DNA of 64,000 nt from Gammaproteobacteria bacterium (GCA_021648525.1 JAKISP010000017.1:1-64000); one strand, 5' to 3'; positions 44,123 to 54,233 are shown, numbered from the stretch's first letter. Notes: generated from the letters alone by a model not told the origin. Made by a program: numbers and translations.

Positions 44123-47100
44123 TCACACTGATACCGCTCTTGCATCGCTTAGCTTCCCTCTGGAAAACCACGAAAACAACGTTGGCAGCACAAACAGCGT
44201 TAAAAACGTTGCCGTCAACAATCCTCCCACGATGACCGTAGCCAGGGGTTTCTGGATTTCAGCCCCCACGCCGGTTGATATCAGCATCGGGATTAACCCT
44301 AACGCGGAAGTGATGGCGGTCATTAACACCGGCCGTAGCCGTGAGGTTGCGCCGTCAAAAATCGCATCGTCCAGAGACAGGCCATCGGCAATACGCTGGT
44401 TGATGCTCTCCACCATCACCACCCCGTTCAATACCGCAACACCAAACAGGGTAATAAAACCGATGGCGCTGGGCACCGAGAGGTATTGCCCGGAAATATA
44501 GAGTGCAAAGATCCCACCGATCACCGCAAGCGGTACATTCACCAGAATAAGCAGGGCTTGTCCTGCCGAATTGAAGGCGAAATAGAGCAACAGGGCGATG
44601 AGTGACAGGGATAAAGGCACCACCATGCTGAGTCGTTTTTGCGCCCGTTTCTGGTTTTCAAACTGGCCACCAATATCGACCGAATAGCCTGGCGGTAGTT
44701 CTACTTGCTGTTCAATCGCAAGATTGATATCGGCAACCACGCTACCCATGTCACGCCCCTGCACATTGGCCTGAATGACCACACGCCGCTGCACATCGTC
44801 ACGTCGCACCTGCGGTGGGCCTGATTCAATACTGATTTTAGCCACATCACCCAGGCGCACCCAGGCGCCGGTCGGTGCTTGCAAGCGCAGATCCGCAATG
44901 GTGTTGGGATCTTTGCGAAAGGATTCAGCAAGGCGCACATAAATATCGTAGCGTTCATTGCCACTGATGATCTGTCCGGCTTCGCGTCCGCCCAAACCAT
45001 CACGTACCACCGCCATGACATCTTCCACTGCTAAGCCAAAACGTGACAGTTGATCTCGGTTGGGACGCACCACGAGCTGTGCTTCGCCCGCGATTTGTTC
45101 CATCGCCACATCCCGCGCACCTTCAATGCCCTGAATCACTTTTTCAATCGCCTGACCTTTTTCAGCCAACACCGCTAAATCTGGGCCAAACAGTTTGATC
45201 GCCAGTTGCGCTTTCACACCCGACAGCAGCTCATCCACACGAGTCGCAATCGGTTGTGAAAAGTTAAGCAGCAGTCCGGGATGTTGCTCCAGCTTCTGCT
45301 CCATCAACCCTTGCAGTGCCTGACGGTTACTGGCACTCACCCATTCGTTAACCGGCTTCAAACCAATGTAAATCTCAATGTTATTGACCGGTTCCGGGTC
45401 ACCGCCAATTTCAGCGCGACCAATACGGCTTAAGGCGTAATTGACCTCTGGAAATTCGAGCAACAACGCTTCCAGTTTAGGAGCAACCGTCAGCGCGGTT
45501 TCCAGACTGGCCGAAGGCGCGAGGGTGACACGTAAATTAATCGTCCCTTCCTCAAGTTCAGGCACAAACTCAGTACCTAACTGAGGCACCAAAGCCAACG
45601 CAGCAACAAGTAAAAGTGCTGAACAGCCCACCACCACTTTTGTTTTCTTCAACGCCCAGCGCAAACTACGACGATAGAGAATATCCAGCGGTTTCAGAAT
45701 AAAACTCTCTCTCTCTCGCACTCCCTGTTGAAATAAATAAGTCGCCAGTGCAGGCACAATAATCAGCGCAACAAATACCGCTGAGATGATCGCCAGCATA
45801 ATGCTCACTGCCATCGGTTGAAACAATTTTGCCTCAACGCCCTCAAAACTGAATAGCGGTAAAAACACCACCAGAATAATGATGGTGGCAAAAAATGTAG
45901 GACGTGCCACCTCTTTACCTGCTAGCTGCAAACGCAAAGCAATCGCTTTTTTGTTTTCGCTGGCATCGGGATGTTTTTCGTGGCGAGCAAGGTGTTTGAA
46001 CATGTTGTCCACCATCACCACCGAACCATCCACCAACATGCCAATAGCGACCGCAATACCACCGAGCGACATCAGGTTGGCCGACAGACCAAACCAGGAC
46101 ATCACCATCAATGCGAGACCAATTGAAATAGGAATGGAAATCAGCACCAGAAAGGTGGCGCGTAAATTCATCAGGAACAGCGCCAACACAATCACGATGA
46201 AAACAAACGCGAGCAGCAATGCATTAACAACGGTGGTGACCGCTTGAGTAATCAGATCCGATTGATCATAAAAAGCCTCAAAGCGCACCCCTTCCGGTAG
46301 CGCTTGCTGGATCAAGGCAACACGGCTATTGATGCCATCAATTGTGCTTTTGGTATTGGATCCCATGCGTTTTAATACAATCCCAGCGACCACTTCACCT
46401 AAAGCTTCCGCCTGGCCTTCACCGTCTCGGCGCGTCATGGTGACCGCCCCCTGGCGTATTTCACTGCCGAGTTCCACCCGCGCAACTTGCGCCACGGTCA
46501 CCACTGTGCCGTCAATTGTTTTTAATGGAATCTGGCGTAACTCGTCCAGCCCTTTTTCATCATGGCTTAACCAGCCTACGCCACGAATCACTAGCTGCTC
46601 CTGGCCGCGATTCATGTACCAGCCACCGGCATTGGCGTTATTATTTTCCAATGCATCGATCACATCTTGCTGACTTAAACCATAAGCCAACAAGCGTGTG
46701 GGGTCTAAATTAACCTGGTATTGTCGAACATCACCGCCAAACGACAGAACATCGGTCACGCCATCCACCGGCATCAGTAACAATTTGACTACCCAGTCAT
46801 TGAGACTGCGTAGTGCCATCGCATCAAGACCGGTCTCTTTATCCGCGACTAACAGGTATTGATAAACCTGCCCTAAGCCCGACGTATTGGGACCAATTTC
46901 CGGTGTACCAACACCCTCAGGGATCAGCTCTTTTGCCGATTGCAGGCGTTCAAAAACCAACTGCCGTGCAAAGTAAATATCCTTGCCTTCTTTAAAGACA
47001 ACGGTAATACCCGACAAACCGGTTTTGGAAATAGAGCGTACCTGCTCCACATCAGGCAACGCATACATCACCGCTTCAATGGGGAAGGTAATGAGTTGTT

Positions 47101-47284
47101 CCACCTCTTCCGAGGCTAAACCCGGTGCTTCGGTATTGATCGAAACCTGCACATTCGTGACATCAGGAAATGCATCTAAATTTAATTTTGGGATGATTAA
47201 AGTGGCCGACGCCAGTAGCGCCAGCAGGCCAATCACAACTAACAAACGGTTGCTCACTGACCAGTCGATTAAACGATTCAACAT
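44123..47284 (-). CDS. czcA: CzcA-type heavy-metal RND permease
   Basis: Inner-membrane pump of a tripartite divalent-cation exporter, 1053 residues, twelve-helix RND layout (FPIEAVMYALPDVEQVRSIS near the N-terminus). The TM4 signature is AIGMLVDGSVVMVDN: it keeps the charged Asp but not the DFG of classical CzcA. The methionine ligands of CusA are absent (RVTLAP, VNNIEIYIGLKP, RVDELLSGVKAQ), arguing for a divalent metal such as Zn, Co, Cd or Ni rather than Cu/Ag. Follows czcB after 25 bases. Confidence 0.9.
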   Translation of the reverse strand: MLNRLIDWSVSNRLLVVIGLLALLASATLIIPKLNLDAFPDVTNVQVSINTEAPGLASEEVEQLITFPIEAVMYALPDVEQVRSISKTGLSGITVVFKEGKDIYFARQLVFERLQSAKELIPEGVGTPEIGPNTSGLGQVYQYLLVADKETGLDAMALRSLNDWVVKLLLMPVDGVTDVLSFGGDVRQYQVNLDPTRLLAYGLSQQDVIDALENNNANAGGWYMNRGQEQLVIRGVGWLSHDEKGLDELRQIPLKTIDGTVVTVAQVARVELGSEIRQGAVTMTRRDGEGQAEALGEVVAGIVLKRMGSNTKSTIDGINSRVALIQQALPEGVRFEAFYDQSDLITQAVTTVVNALLLAFVFIVIVLALFLMNLRATFLVLISIPISIGLALMVMSWFGLSANLMSLGGIAVAIGMLVDGSVVMVDNMFKHLARHEKHPDASENKKAIALRLQLAGKEVARPTFFATIIILVVFLPLFSFEGVEAKLFQPMAVSIMLAIISAVFVALIIVPALATYLFQQGVRERESFILKPLDILYRRSLRWALKKTKVVVGCSALLLVAALALVPQLGTEFVPELEEGTINLRVTLAPSASLETALTVAPKLEALLLEFPEVNYALSRIGRAEIGGDPEPVNNIEIYIGLKPVNEWVSASNRQALQGLMEQKLEQHPGLLLNFSQPIATRVDELLSGVKAQLAIKLFGPDLAVLAEKGQAIEKVIQGIEGARDVAMEQIAGEAQLVVRPNRDQLSRFGLAVEDVMAVVRDGLGGREAGQIISGNERYDIYVRLAESFRKDPNTIADLRLQAPTGAWVRLGDVAKISIESGPPQVRRDDVQRRVVIQANVQGRDMGSVVADINLAIEQQVELPPGYSVDIGGQFENQKRAQKRLSMVVPLSLSLIALLLYFAFNSAGQALLILVNVPLAVIGGIFALYISGQYLSVPSAIGFITLFGVAVLNGVVMVESINQRIADGLSLDDAIFDGATSRLRPVLMTAITSALGLIPMLISTGVGAEIQKPLATVIVGGLLTATFLTLFVLPTLFSWFSRGKLSDARAVSV

Positions 47285-47309
47285 GGTTTATTCTCCTTAA
47301 AGTCAGTGA

Positions 47310-48599
47310 TTAATGGTTATGTGGGTCAAACCCGCCTTTGGCCATTTCAGATTGCACAAAGAAAGCGCCCTTACCCACTACAGTCACCCCTTCAGCAATG
47401 CCTTCAATCAACATTTGATCGCCAACGGTGGCGATGATGGTCACCTCCTGGGGTTCAAAACGGCCGGGAGAGGTTTCAACAAACAGCTGCCAATCGCCAT
47501 CGGGACTACGTAACACAGCGGCAACCGGAACAGCAATGCCGTGCTGTTTCTCTGTACCTTCAATCACTGCCGTCACAAACTGACCCGGATGCAGTTCATC
47601 ACGTTTGTTTGCCACTTCGATATGCACCGCCAGGGTACGTGTGGTTTCATCCATCGTATGGCGAGCCTGAGCCACTTTGCCGCTGAGCCAGCGCTGGCCA
47701 ACCTGCACACGAGCGGGTGCACCCAGGACAACGCGGGCGGCATCATCAGGAGTCAGGCGCGCTTCAACCCAAAGCACCGTTTCATCACTGATCTCCATCA
47801 AGACATAGCCAGGTTCGATCAACTCACCCACCACAAAATTGTCACTGATCACCGTGCCCTGCTGAAACGAAAGCAGTTGAAATTCACCAATGGCACGTGT
47901 TGCATCGCCCGTTTTCAGTAACGACTTAATCTGCTTTTTCGTCATGCCATAGGCACTCACTTTGGCATAGGCTTGTTGGTAGGCGATCTGGGCAGCCACA
48001 AAACGTTTCTCGGAAACCACTTTACGACCGAGCTTTTCAACCCGGCGTAACTCGATGCTGGCTTCCATCAAAGCCCCTTGTGCTTCTGACATCTCAACAC
48101 TGGACAACGTAACCAGCACCTGCCCTTTTTTGACATGGTCACCCAGGCGCGCATGACGCTTCATCACCTGAGAAGAAGTACGCGGCGTAATTTTTGTGGT
48201 GCGATAAGCGTTGAGCATCGCTTCGCCGGGCGCGGTAATGGCTCGACCTAAAGACTGTCGTTTAGCCGTCAATGTTTCAATGCCCGCCATACGGCGCTGG
48301 GCATCACTTAATTCAGCAGCCGATGCCTCTTCACCGTGACCATGACCATCATCGTCCTCCTCATCATGACCGCCATGGTCGTCGTGTCCTTTTTCTTCAT
48401 GGCCATCGTCATCATGCGCATGGCCTTCTTTTTCATGTTGATGCCCTTCGTCGTCATGATCATGCTTTTCCTCCGTCATCACTATGCCAGAGAAATCTTC
48501 CATGCCATCCCCTGCATCATGGTTATGCCCTTCTTCAGCAAACAGAACACCTGGGGTCGCCAGGCTCAATAACATCAATAAAATCAGTCTATTCTTCAT
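47310..48599 (-). CDS. czcB: CzcB-type periplasmic adaptor with His/Asp-rich arm
   Basis: Membrane fusion protein of the czc pump. The ATG at 48599 (MKNRLILLMLL) is chosen because GGAGAG lies just upstream within the czcC stop region; the frame is open 35 codons further. About 429 residues: signal peptide, then a 70-residue arm extremely rich in His, Asp and Glu (HDHDDEGHQHEKEGHAHDDD and onward), then the adaptor core (GEAMLNAYRTTKITPR, HVKKGQVLVTLSSVEM). The arm is a probable periplasmic zinc buffer or sensor, much longer than in typical CzcB proteins. Confidence 0.9.
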   Translation of the reverse strand: MKNRLILLMLLSLATPGVLFAEEGHNHDAGDGMEDFSGIVMTEEKHDHDDEGHQHEKEGHAHDDDGHEEKGHDDHGGHDEEDDDGHGHGEEASAAELSDAQRRMAGIETLTAKRQSLGRAITAPGEAMLNAYRTTKITPRTSSQVMKRHARLGDHVKKGQVLVTLSSVEMSEAQGALMEASIELRRVEKLGRKVVSEKRFVAAQIAYQQAYAKVSAYGMTKKQIKSLLKTGDATRAIGEFQLLSFQQGTVISDNFVVGELIEPGYVLMEISDETVLWVEARLTPDDAARVVLGAPARVQVGQRWLSGKVAQARHTMDETTRTLAVHIEVANKRDELHPGQFVTAVIEGTEKQHGIAVPVAAVLRSPDGDWQLFVETSPGRFEPQEVTIIATVGDQMLIEGIAEGVTVVGKGAFFVQSEMAKGGFDPHNH

Positions 48600-48601
48600 T
48601 T

Positions 48602-49915
48602 TTACTCTCCAGAATGCTTTGTTTGTGCCGCTTTGGCAGGCGCAAAGCCTAACCAGCGTCCGACCTGACCAGAGGCATCCAGCCAGACAATCGCTGCCTG
48701 CCATACTTCGCCTTTCAATGCGGTTGCCGCCGCCTGGGTGTCTATGTTTTGCTTCGCCTGAATCAGAAAATCGGTGGCCGTCAACTCACTCGCCTGCCAC
48801 AACTGCTCCAGTAAACTCATCTGTTCACGCTGCGCCTGCTGCCCAGTGGCAAGCCAGACACGCCACGCGCGGGTGGTGTTTTGAAAACGCCCCAAACTGC
48901 CACCAAGACGCGCTTTTGCGCGACGATGGGCATCGCGATAAACCAGCTCTTCGCCAACCGCTTCATGAGATGCAGTAAGCACTTCGGCTTTGAAGTTATT
49001 GCGCACAAACAGGGGAATTTCCAGATTCAGTCCCAACAAATTTTCAGAGCCATCGCGACCCGCACGAATACCGATGGTGGGGTCTGCGCTACCCACACGT
49101 TCAGCGAGGCGAATACGCGCCCTCGCTGCTTCCATGCGGCTGCGCAATATGGCGAGCGCGGGCAGGGACTGAAGCAAGGTGAAATCAACCTGCTCCGGTG
49201 GTGGTGCCAATTCACTGGGCAACTGAGGCCAGTGAGCCAGCGCTACATCAGATGAAAACCCGCTAACGGCCTGCAATGCGGCTTCGGCTTCAGCCAGTTC
49301 ACTTTCACTCGCTGCCTGCTGCATCAACGCTTCGCTGTAAGTGACCTGAGCCAGGGTACCATCCAGTGCATTCATATCCCCAGCCGCCTGGCGCTGCGTT
49401 ACCGTATCGATAAAACCTTTCATTAACTGACTACGACGTAGCGCCAGTGCCTGCATCTCCTGTGCAGTGAAATACCGGTTCAAAGCCGCCAGTGCTTCTA
49501 CTGCGATACGTTGACGGGTTTGCCATAACGCCGCGGTTGCTGCCAGCACTTCCTGATCCGCAATGCGAGTCTGGGCTTCCCGTTTGTCACTCCAGTCCAG
49601 GGTTTGACTGAAACCGATTGAAGTCGTGTTGATATCCGTACGTTCTGCATCCAGTGCTAAGCTGGGATTGTAGATAGGACGACCAGCCCCCTCGACTCGT
49701 GCGCGTGCGGCATCAATTGCCGCTTGAGCACCCTGCACCGCTGGGCTTTCCGACCAGACCTGCTGAATAAAAGTTTGCAACGGTTGAGGGACTTTTTGCG
49801 ACCCATGGGCACCGATCGACAATGGTGTCGCCTTATCACCAGAGACCGTGGCCGCCCACACCGGTACTACCAGACAGGCAAGCATACTCGCCATTAAATA
49901 TTTTGTTAGAAACAT
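48602..49915 (-). CDS. czcC: CzcC/TolC-family outer-membrane efflux protein
   Basis: Outer-membrane channel of the czc exporter, 437 residues. Signal peptide (LMASMLACLVVPVWA). Two long repeated helical hairpins typical of the TolC family: AIDAARARVEGAGRPIYNPS early, and RSRMEAARARIRLAERVGSADPTIGIRAG later. It is the only TolC-type gene in the window and might also serve the Cus-type pump, which lacks its own. Stop codon two bases before the czcB start. Confidence 0.9.
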   Translation of the reverse strand: MFLTKYLMASMLACLVVPVWAATVSGDKATPLSIGAHGSQKVPQPLQTFIQQVWSESPAVQGAQAAIDAARARVEGAGRPIYNPSLALDAERTDINTTSIGFSQTLDWSDKREAQTRIADQEVLAATAALWQTRQRIAVEALAALNRYFTAQEMQALALRRSQLMKGFIDTVTQRQAAGDMNALDGTLAQVTYSEALMQQAASESELAEAEAALQAVSGFSSDVALAHWPQLPSELAPPPEQVDFTLLQSLPALAILRSRMEAARARIRLAERVGSADPTIGIRAGRDGSENLLGLNLEIPLFVRNNFKAEVLTASHEAVGEELVYRDAHRRAKARLGGSLGRFQNTTRAWRVWLATGQQAQREQMSLLEQLWQASELTATDFLIQAKQNIDTQAAATALKGEVWQAAIVWLDASGQVGRWLGFAPAKAAQTKHSGE

Positions 49916-49984
49916 AAACTAAACCCTTCACGTGTTGAAAAAACACTACGCGTGACGTAACGCGCACGATTAAAACGGAAGAAT

Positions 49985-50302
49985 TTAGACGATGGGAGGT
50001 CTTAAAAGGGGGGCAATATAGAGTAGAGCGGGTGCCTGGGATAGCACAATAAAAGCGTCATGACCACGAGCCACAAATGGCGTGGATTGATCAAAAATGA
50101 GCGCCACCAAATGGGCTGCGCCGTGACAACAGTGGTCACTTTGATGCAGATCACCATCGGGAAGCTCATTATCAGCCGCTATTAGCAGATCAATGGTTGT
50201 TGAGCCATGCCCCACCATTGCCTCTGGATGGGTATCCATGGCAAAAGCCAATCCTGTACTTAGATTGGCCAACAGCAGTAGGCAGATCAATATTTTCTTC
50301 AT
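49985..50302 (-). CDS. CzcI-like small exported protein
   Basis: 105 residues. Signal peptide (ILICLLLLANLSTGLAFA); mature part short with HQSDHCCHGAAH, a metal-ligand cluster, and a hydrophobic C-terminus. Small Cys/His proteins in this position (CzcI and relatives) are thought to modulate czc expression by binding metal. The predicted promoter leaves only about four bases before the ATG and there is no ribosome site, so the message may be leaderless. First gene of the leftward czc operon. Confidence 0.7.
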   Translation of the reverse strand: MKKILICLLLLANLSTGLAFAMDTHPEAMVGHGSTTIDLLIAADNELPDGDLHQSDHCCHGAAHLVALIFDQSTPFVARGHDAFIVLSQAPALLYIAPLLRPPIV

Positions 50303-50312
50303 TGTGGGCAGT

Positions 50313-50342
50313 AATCTAGGTGATTCATTGTCATGTTGTCAA
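50313..50342 (-). promoter_or_regulatory. czc operon promoter
   Basis: Minus strand: TTGACA (50342-50337), 18-base spacer, TAGATT (50318-50313). The expected transcription start is about four bases before the CzcI-like ATG at 50302. Confidence 0.6.
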
Positions 50343-50515
50343 TATTTTAAATAACAAAATCAATAAGTGGTTGATTTTTAGCATTGAAATTAGAAACTGT
50401 TCTCTGGAATATGAACACTATCGGCACGTTAAGTTCCATCTTTACAACTGACATGCGCTAATTATCATATTTATTCCCAGAAACTCAGCCCTATTATGCA
50501 TATAGGCCAAACGCT

Positions 50516-50551
50516 TTGACGGACTGCTCCTTTTTAGTGTATATACACACT
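50516..50551 (+). promoter_or_regulatory. marR promoter with overlapping palindromic operator
   Basis: TTGACG (50516-50521), 18-base spacer, TATATA (50540-50545). The -10 lies inside the perfect 12-base palindrome GTGTATATACAC (50537-50548). The predicted transcript would begin at or next to the ATG (50552), so repressor binding would block RNA polymerase directly. The same palindrome type recurs at 51024 and 56364. Confidence 0.75.
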
Positions 50552-51004
50552 ATGAGCAGAAAAGTAACGCCAAAAGAGATTGCGCCCTGTGCAGAGTGCG
50601 TCTGCTTCAACATCCGTAAAACATCACGTGTGGTGACTCAAATTTATGACGAAATTATGCAGGAAACCGGATTACGCGGCACGCAATTCACCATTTTGTC
50701 CAATATTGCAGGCTATCAGTTGATCACTATTTCCGTGCTCGCCGAAAAATTGGTGATGGATAGAACAACGCTCACACGAAACTTGAAGCCTCTCGAAAAA
50801 CAGGGCTTTATAATCATCACCCCCGGCGAAGATCGCCGTACCCGCTCGGTTCAGCTTTCAGCCGGCGGACACCAGATTTTGGCAAGCGCGCTACCCCTGT
50901 GGCGCCAGGCACAGCAAAAAATAACAAAACAGATGGGTAAAAACCGCTTAAGCCATTTAATCGAAGAGCTTCGCGCGCTCGAAAAAATGACATCAAATTA
51001 TTAG
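50552..51004 (+). CDS. MarR-family transcriptional regulator
   Basis: 150-residue dimeric repressor. Start at ATG 50552 (MSRKVTPKE); no ribosome site, probably leaderless. Winged helix-turn-helix: TILSNIAGYQLITISVLAEKLVM (in part), TLTRNLKPLEKQGFI and the wing GEDRRTRSVQLSAGG. The N-terminal APCAECVCFNIRK contributes three Cys that could sense thiol-reactive or electrophilic ligands. Matching palindromes at its own promoter and at those of the exporter operon and the GST/hydrolase pair suggest it controls all three. Confidence 0.88.
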   Translation: MSRKVTPKEIAPCAECVCFNIRKTSRVVTQIYDEIMQETGLRGTQFTILSNIAGYQLITISVLAEKLVMDRTTLTRNLKPLEKQGFIIITPGEDRRTRSVQLSAGGHQILASALPLWRQAQQKITKQMGKNRLSHLIEELRALEKMTSNY

Positions 51005-51023
51005 CTATTTTTTAAATTAATTT

Positions 51024-51039
51024 AAGTGCATATACACCT
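51024..51039 (+). promoter_or_regulatory. MarR-type operator upstream of exporter operon
   Basis: AAGTGCATATACACCT, with core GTGCATATACAC at 51026-51037, matches the palindrome in the marR promoter at 10 or 11 of 12 positions. It lies 17 bases before the exporter ATG, in a 52-base intergenic gap, with GGAG following at 51046. Confidence 0.75.
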
Positions 51040-51056
51040 ACATATGGAGCTGGCTT

Positions 51057-53426
51057 ATGACAACAGACACACCCGCTGAGATGTTTTTTGAACGTCTGAC
51101 GCGATGGCCAAAAACCATCATCCTGCTGGGTCTGCTGCTGATTGTCGCAACAGGTTCATTCATCCCAACATTACAGAAAGACACCCGTTCGGATGCTTTT
51201 ATGCCGCCCGATCACCCAGCGCTGGTTTACCGCGATAAAGTACAGGAGATCTTCGGTTTAAAAGACCCGATGGTGATTGCTGTGGTAAACGATGGCGAAC
51301 ACGGCATCTTCAATCCACAGTCGCTCACGCTGGTGGCGTGGTTAAGTCTTGAACTTGAAGAGATCGCCAATATCGACCCCAACCGCATCACCAGTCTCGC
51401 GACAGAGAATGATGTGATCGGCACCGAAGACGGCATGTTGGTCGAGCCATTTTTTGAAGAGACTCCCACGACTCAACAAGAGGCTGACGCCATCCGCATC
51501 GCCGTGATGGACTTCCCACTCTTCGTCGGCAGCATCGCCGCCCGTGATGGCAGTGCCACATTAATCGTGGCCGAACTCGAAGACCAGGCCGCGGCACAGA
51601 CGACCTATCAAGCATTGCTTGAACTGGTGGAGCGCGCACCAAAAGGGGCTGGCGATACCATTCACGTCGCGGGTGAAGGCGCGGTAAGCGGATACATGGG
51701 AGCGTATATCGATGCCGATGCCAAACGCCTCAATCCCTTCGCCGCACTCGTCATCACCTTTGTGCTCTTCATCGCCTTTCGCACCCTGCGCGGCGCCTTA
51801 CTGCCCAATCTTGTCGTGCTCGGCACCGTCGCCAGCGCGCTCGGTTTGATGGCTGCTTTTGGTGTTCCTTTTTTTGTGATTACCAATGCGCTACCGGTAG
51901 TATTGATCGGCATCGCAGTGGCGGATTCCATCCACATCATGAGCCAGTATTACGAGGAAGTGGCTCAGCACCCCAAAGCGAACAGCCAACAACTTGCGGT
52001 GCAGGCGATGGTGAAGATGTGGCGCCCGATCACCTTGACAACACTGACGACGATGGCCGGTTTCCTCGGCCTGAGTATCGCCTCCATCATGCCACCGATG
52101 GAATATTTCGGCATCTTTGCGATGGTCGGCGTTGCGGTTGCCTGGCTCTATTCGATGACCGTTGTGCCCGCCTTTCTGACGTTGCTCAAACCTGGACAAA
52201 GCAGGGCGTTTCAATCAAACACCGCTTCCAGCAATCACAAAGGCAGCGATAAATTTGGCCAGATGATGTCATACCTTGGCCGTTTTGTGATCAAGCGTCC
52301 TGGGGTAGTATTGACTATCGGGGCCGTGGTGATTATCAGCGGCATCGTGGGTGCGACAAAACTTGAACTCAATGAAGCGCGCATCACTATTTTTCAAAAA
52401 GACGAGGCGATTGTCAAAGCTGATCACGCCATTAATAGCAACCTTGATGGTGCACACTATCTCGACATTGTGATTGAAACACCGAATATTGAAGATCTCT
52501 TCAAACCACAACACCTGCAACAAATCGAAGCACTGCAGGACTATGTAACCACCCTGCCGCACGTCAACGGTTCGACATCCATTGTCGATTATCTGAAACA
52601 GATGAACCGCGCATTGAACAGCGATGACAAGGCAGCCTACCAACTGCCAGACAATGCAGAAATGGTGGCACAGCAGTTTCTACTCTATTCCGCCAGCGGT
52701 GATCCGAGCGACTTTGAGAAAGAGGTCGATTATGACTACCGCCTGGCCAACGTGCGAGTCCGTCTGGACAGCGGGTTATACAGTGTAGAAAAAGCGGTGG
52801 TCGAAGCTGTTGAGTATTATCTTGAGACAAATTTTAACGCCATCGATATTAAGACCAGCGGTATCAGGGCCAGCCTGAGTGGTCGTGTCAATATCGACTA
52901 CCACTGGATCAAAAGCCTTGGGGACAGTCATTTCTATAGCGTTGCCATCTCACTGTTACTGGTTATGGCGATGGCCGCCCTGAGTATGCGTTCGGCCGTT
53001 GCCGGGTTCATCACCGTCATACCCGTCGCCGTCTCGGTATTGCTGATCTATGCGGTAATGGGGTTTACCAATATCTGGCTCGCCATCGGCACGTCGATGT
53101 TTGCCGCCATTGCCATCGGTCTGGGCGTGGATTTTTCTGTACACACCATCGAACGGCTACAGGTACTAATTAAAAAAGGTGGGCGCTCGATTGATGAAGC
53201 GATCACCGAGCTCTATCCCTCGACCGGCCGCGCACTGCTGTTCAACTTTGCCGCACTGACACTCGGTTTTGGTGTCTTAACCACCAGCGAAGTCGTGCCA
53301 CTGATGCGCTTCGGTGCACTGGTCGCGGTCGCAGTGACCAGTAGTTTTATTGCTAGCATGACGATTCTGCCTGCACTGATCAAAGTGCTCAAACCCCGCT
53401 TTATCGGCCTTGAAAAAACGGAGTAA
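51057..53426 (+). CDS. MMPL-type RND transporter
   Basis: Inner-membrane RND-superfamily exporter of the MMPL/HpnN class, 789 residues with two repeats of one plus five membrane helices. First-half core: VVLIGIAVADSIHIMSQYYEE; second-half core: IAIGLGVDFSVHTIERLQ, the Asp pair expected for proton coupling. This class moves lipids and other hydrophobic molecules (hopanoids, sterols, mycolates). Followed after six bases by a LolA-like gene and then a DUF1302 gene, a gene set often linked to export or degradation of hydrophobic compounds. Confidence 0.88.
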   Translation: MTTDTPAEMFFERLTRWPKTIILLGLLLIVATGSFIPTLQKDTRSDAFMPPDHPALVYRDKVQEIFGLKDPMVIAVVNDGEHGIFNPQSLTLVAWLSLELEEIANIDPNRITSLATENDVIGTEDGMLVEPFFEETPTTQQEADAIRIAVMDFPLFVGSIAARDGSATLIVAELEDQAAAQTTYQALLELVERAPKGAGDTIHVAGEGAVSGYMGAYIDADAKRLNPFAALVITFVLFIAFRTLRGALLPNLVVLGTVASALGLMAAFGVPFFVITNALPVVLIGIAVADSIHIMSQYYEEVAQHPKANSQQLAVQAMVKMWRPITLTTLTTMAGFLGLSIASIMPPMEYFGIFAMVGVAVAWLYSMTVVPAFLTLLKPGQSRAFQSNTASSNHKGSDKFGQMMSYLGRFVIKRPGVVLTIGAVVIISGIVGATKLELNEARITIFQKDEAIVKADHAINSNLDGAHYLDIVIETPNIEDLFKPQHLQQIEALQDYVTTLPHVNGSTSIVDYLKQMNRALNSDDKAAYQLPDNAEMVAQQFLLYSASGDPSDFEKEVDYDYRLANVRVRLDSGLYSVEKAVVEAVEYYLETNFNAIDIKTSGIRASLSGRVNIDYHWIKSLGDSHFYSVAISLLLVMAMAALSMRSAVAGFITVIPVAVSVLLIYAVMGFTNIWLAIGTSMFAAIAIGLGVDFSVHTIERLQVLIKKGGRSIDEAITELYPSTGRALLFNFAALTLGFGVLTTSEVVPLMRFGALVAVAVTSSFIASMTILPALIKVLKPRFIGLEKTE

Positions 53427-53432
53427 ATAATC

Positions 53433-54233
53433 ATGAAAAAAATCGACATAACCGCAACATTGACCCTGATATTGATCATGCCTATGACATTCGCTGCCAC
53501 TCTGCCCAGCGGTGATGAAATCGCCAATAACATCAATGCACGCGATGAAGGAGTATCGGTATCACGCATGGTCGTCATGGAAATGACAGACAAACGAGGC
53601 AAGCAACGCATTCGCAAGACACGCGGCTTTCGTAAATACTTTGGTGATGAAAAACGCACGGTTATCTATTACTTAACACCAAAAAATGTCAAAGACACCG
53701 CATTCATGACATATGACTATGCAGACGCATCGATTGATGATGACCAGTGGCTCTATCTCCCCGCGATGCGTAAGGTGCGACGTATCTCTGCATCGGATCG
53801 TGGTGATTATTTTCTTGGCACCGATTTCACTTATGAGGAAATAAAAAATGAAACCAGAGTCAGCATTGAAGACTACACCCGCAAGACCATTGGCGAAGCG
53901 ATCATCGACGGCCACCGTACTTTTATTATTGAATCAACTCCTGTTGATAAAGCGACAGCAAAAGAACTCGGGTATAGCAAAGTTAAACAGTGGATAGATG
54001 CAAAAATATGGATGGCACGCAAAACGGAGTTTACCAGCCTGAGAAACAAACGCCTTAAGACGACCTATACCAGAGAGATAAAACAGGTGCAGGGCATCTG
54101 GACAGCACATCTGTTAACAGTGGAAAACCACAAAACAGGTCACAGCACAAAATTTAGTTTCAGTGAGGTCGATTATCAGACCCCAATCAGTGATGACCTG
54201 TTCACCGCGCGAGCGATGCGTCGTGGCCTCTAA
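53433..54233 (+). CDS. LolA-like outer-membrane lipoprotein-sorting family protein
   Basis: 266 residues. Signal peptide (TLTLILIMPMTFAA). Mature fold resembles the LolA/LolB-like half-barrel: TDKRGKQRIRKTRGFRKYF, DDDQWLYLPAMRKVRRISASD, GTDFTYEEI, VKQWIDAKIWMARKTEF. Members paired with MMPL RND pumps are thought to carry a hydrophobic cargo across the periplasm rather than lipoproteins. Six bases after the exporter stop, so co-translated with it. Confidence 0.82.
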   Translation: MKKIDITATLTLILIMPMTFAATLPSGDEIANNINARDEGVSVSRMVVMEMTDKRGKQRIRKTRGFRKYFGDEKRTVIYYLTPKNVKDTAFMTYDYADASIDDDQWLYLPAMRKVRRISASDRGDYFLGTDFTYEEIKNETRVSIEDYTRKTIGEAIIDGHRTFIIESTPVDKATAKELGYSKVKQWIDAKIWMARKTEFTSLRNKRLKTTYTREIKQVQGIWTAHLLTVENHKTGHSTKFSFSEVDYQTPISDDLFTARAMRRGL

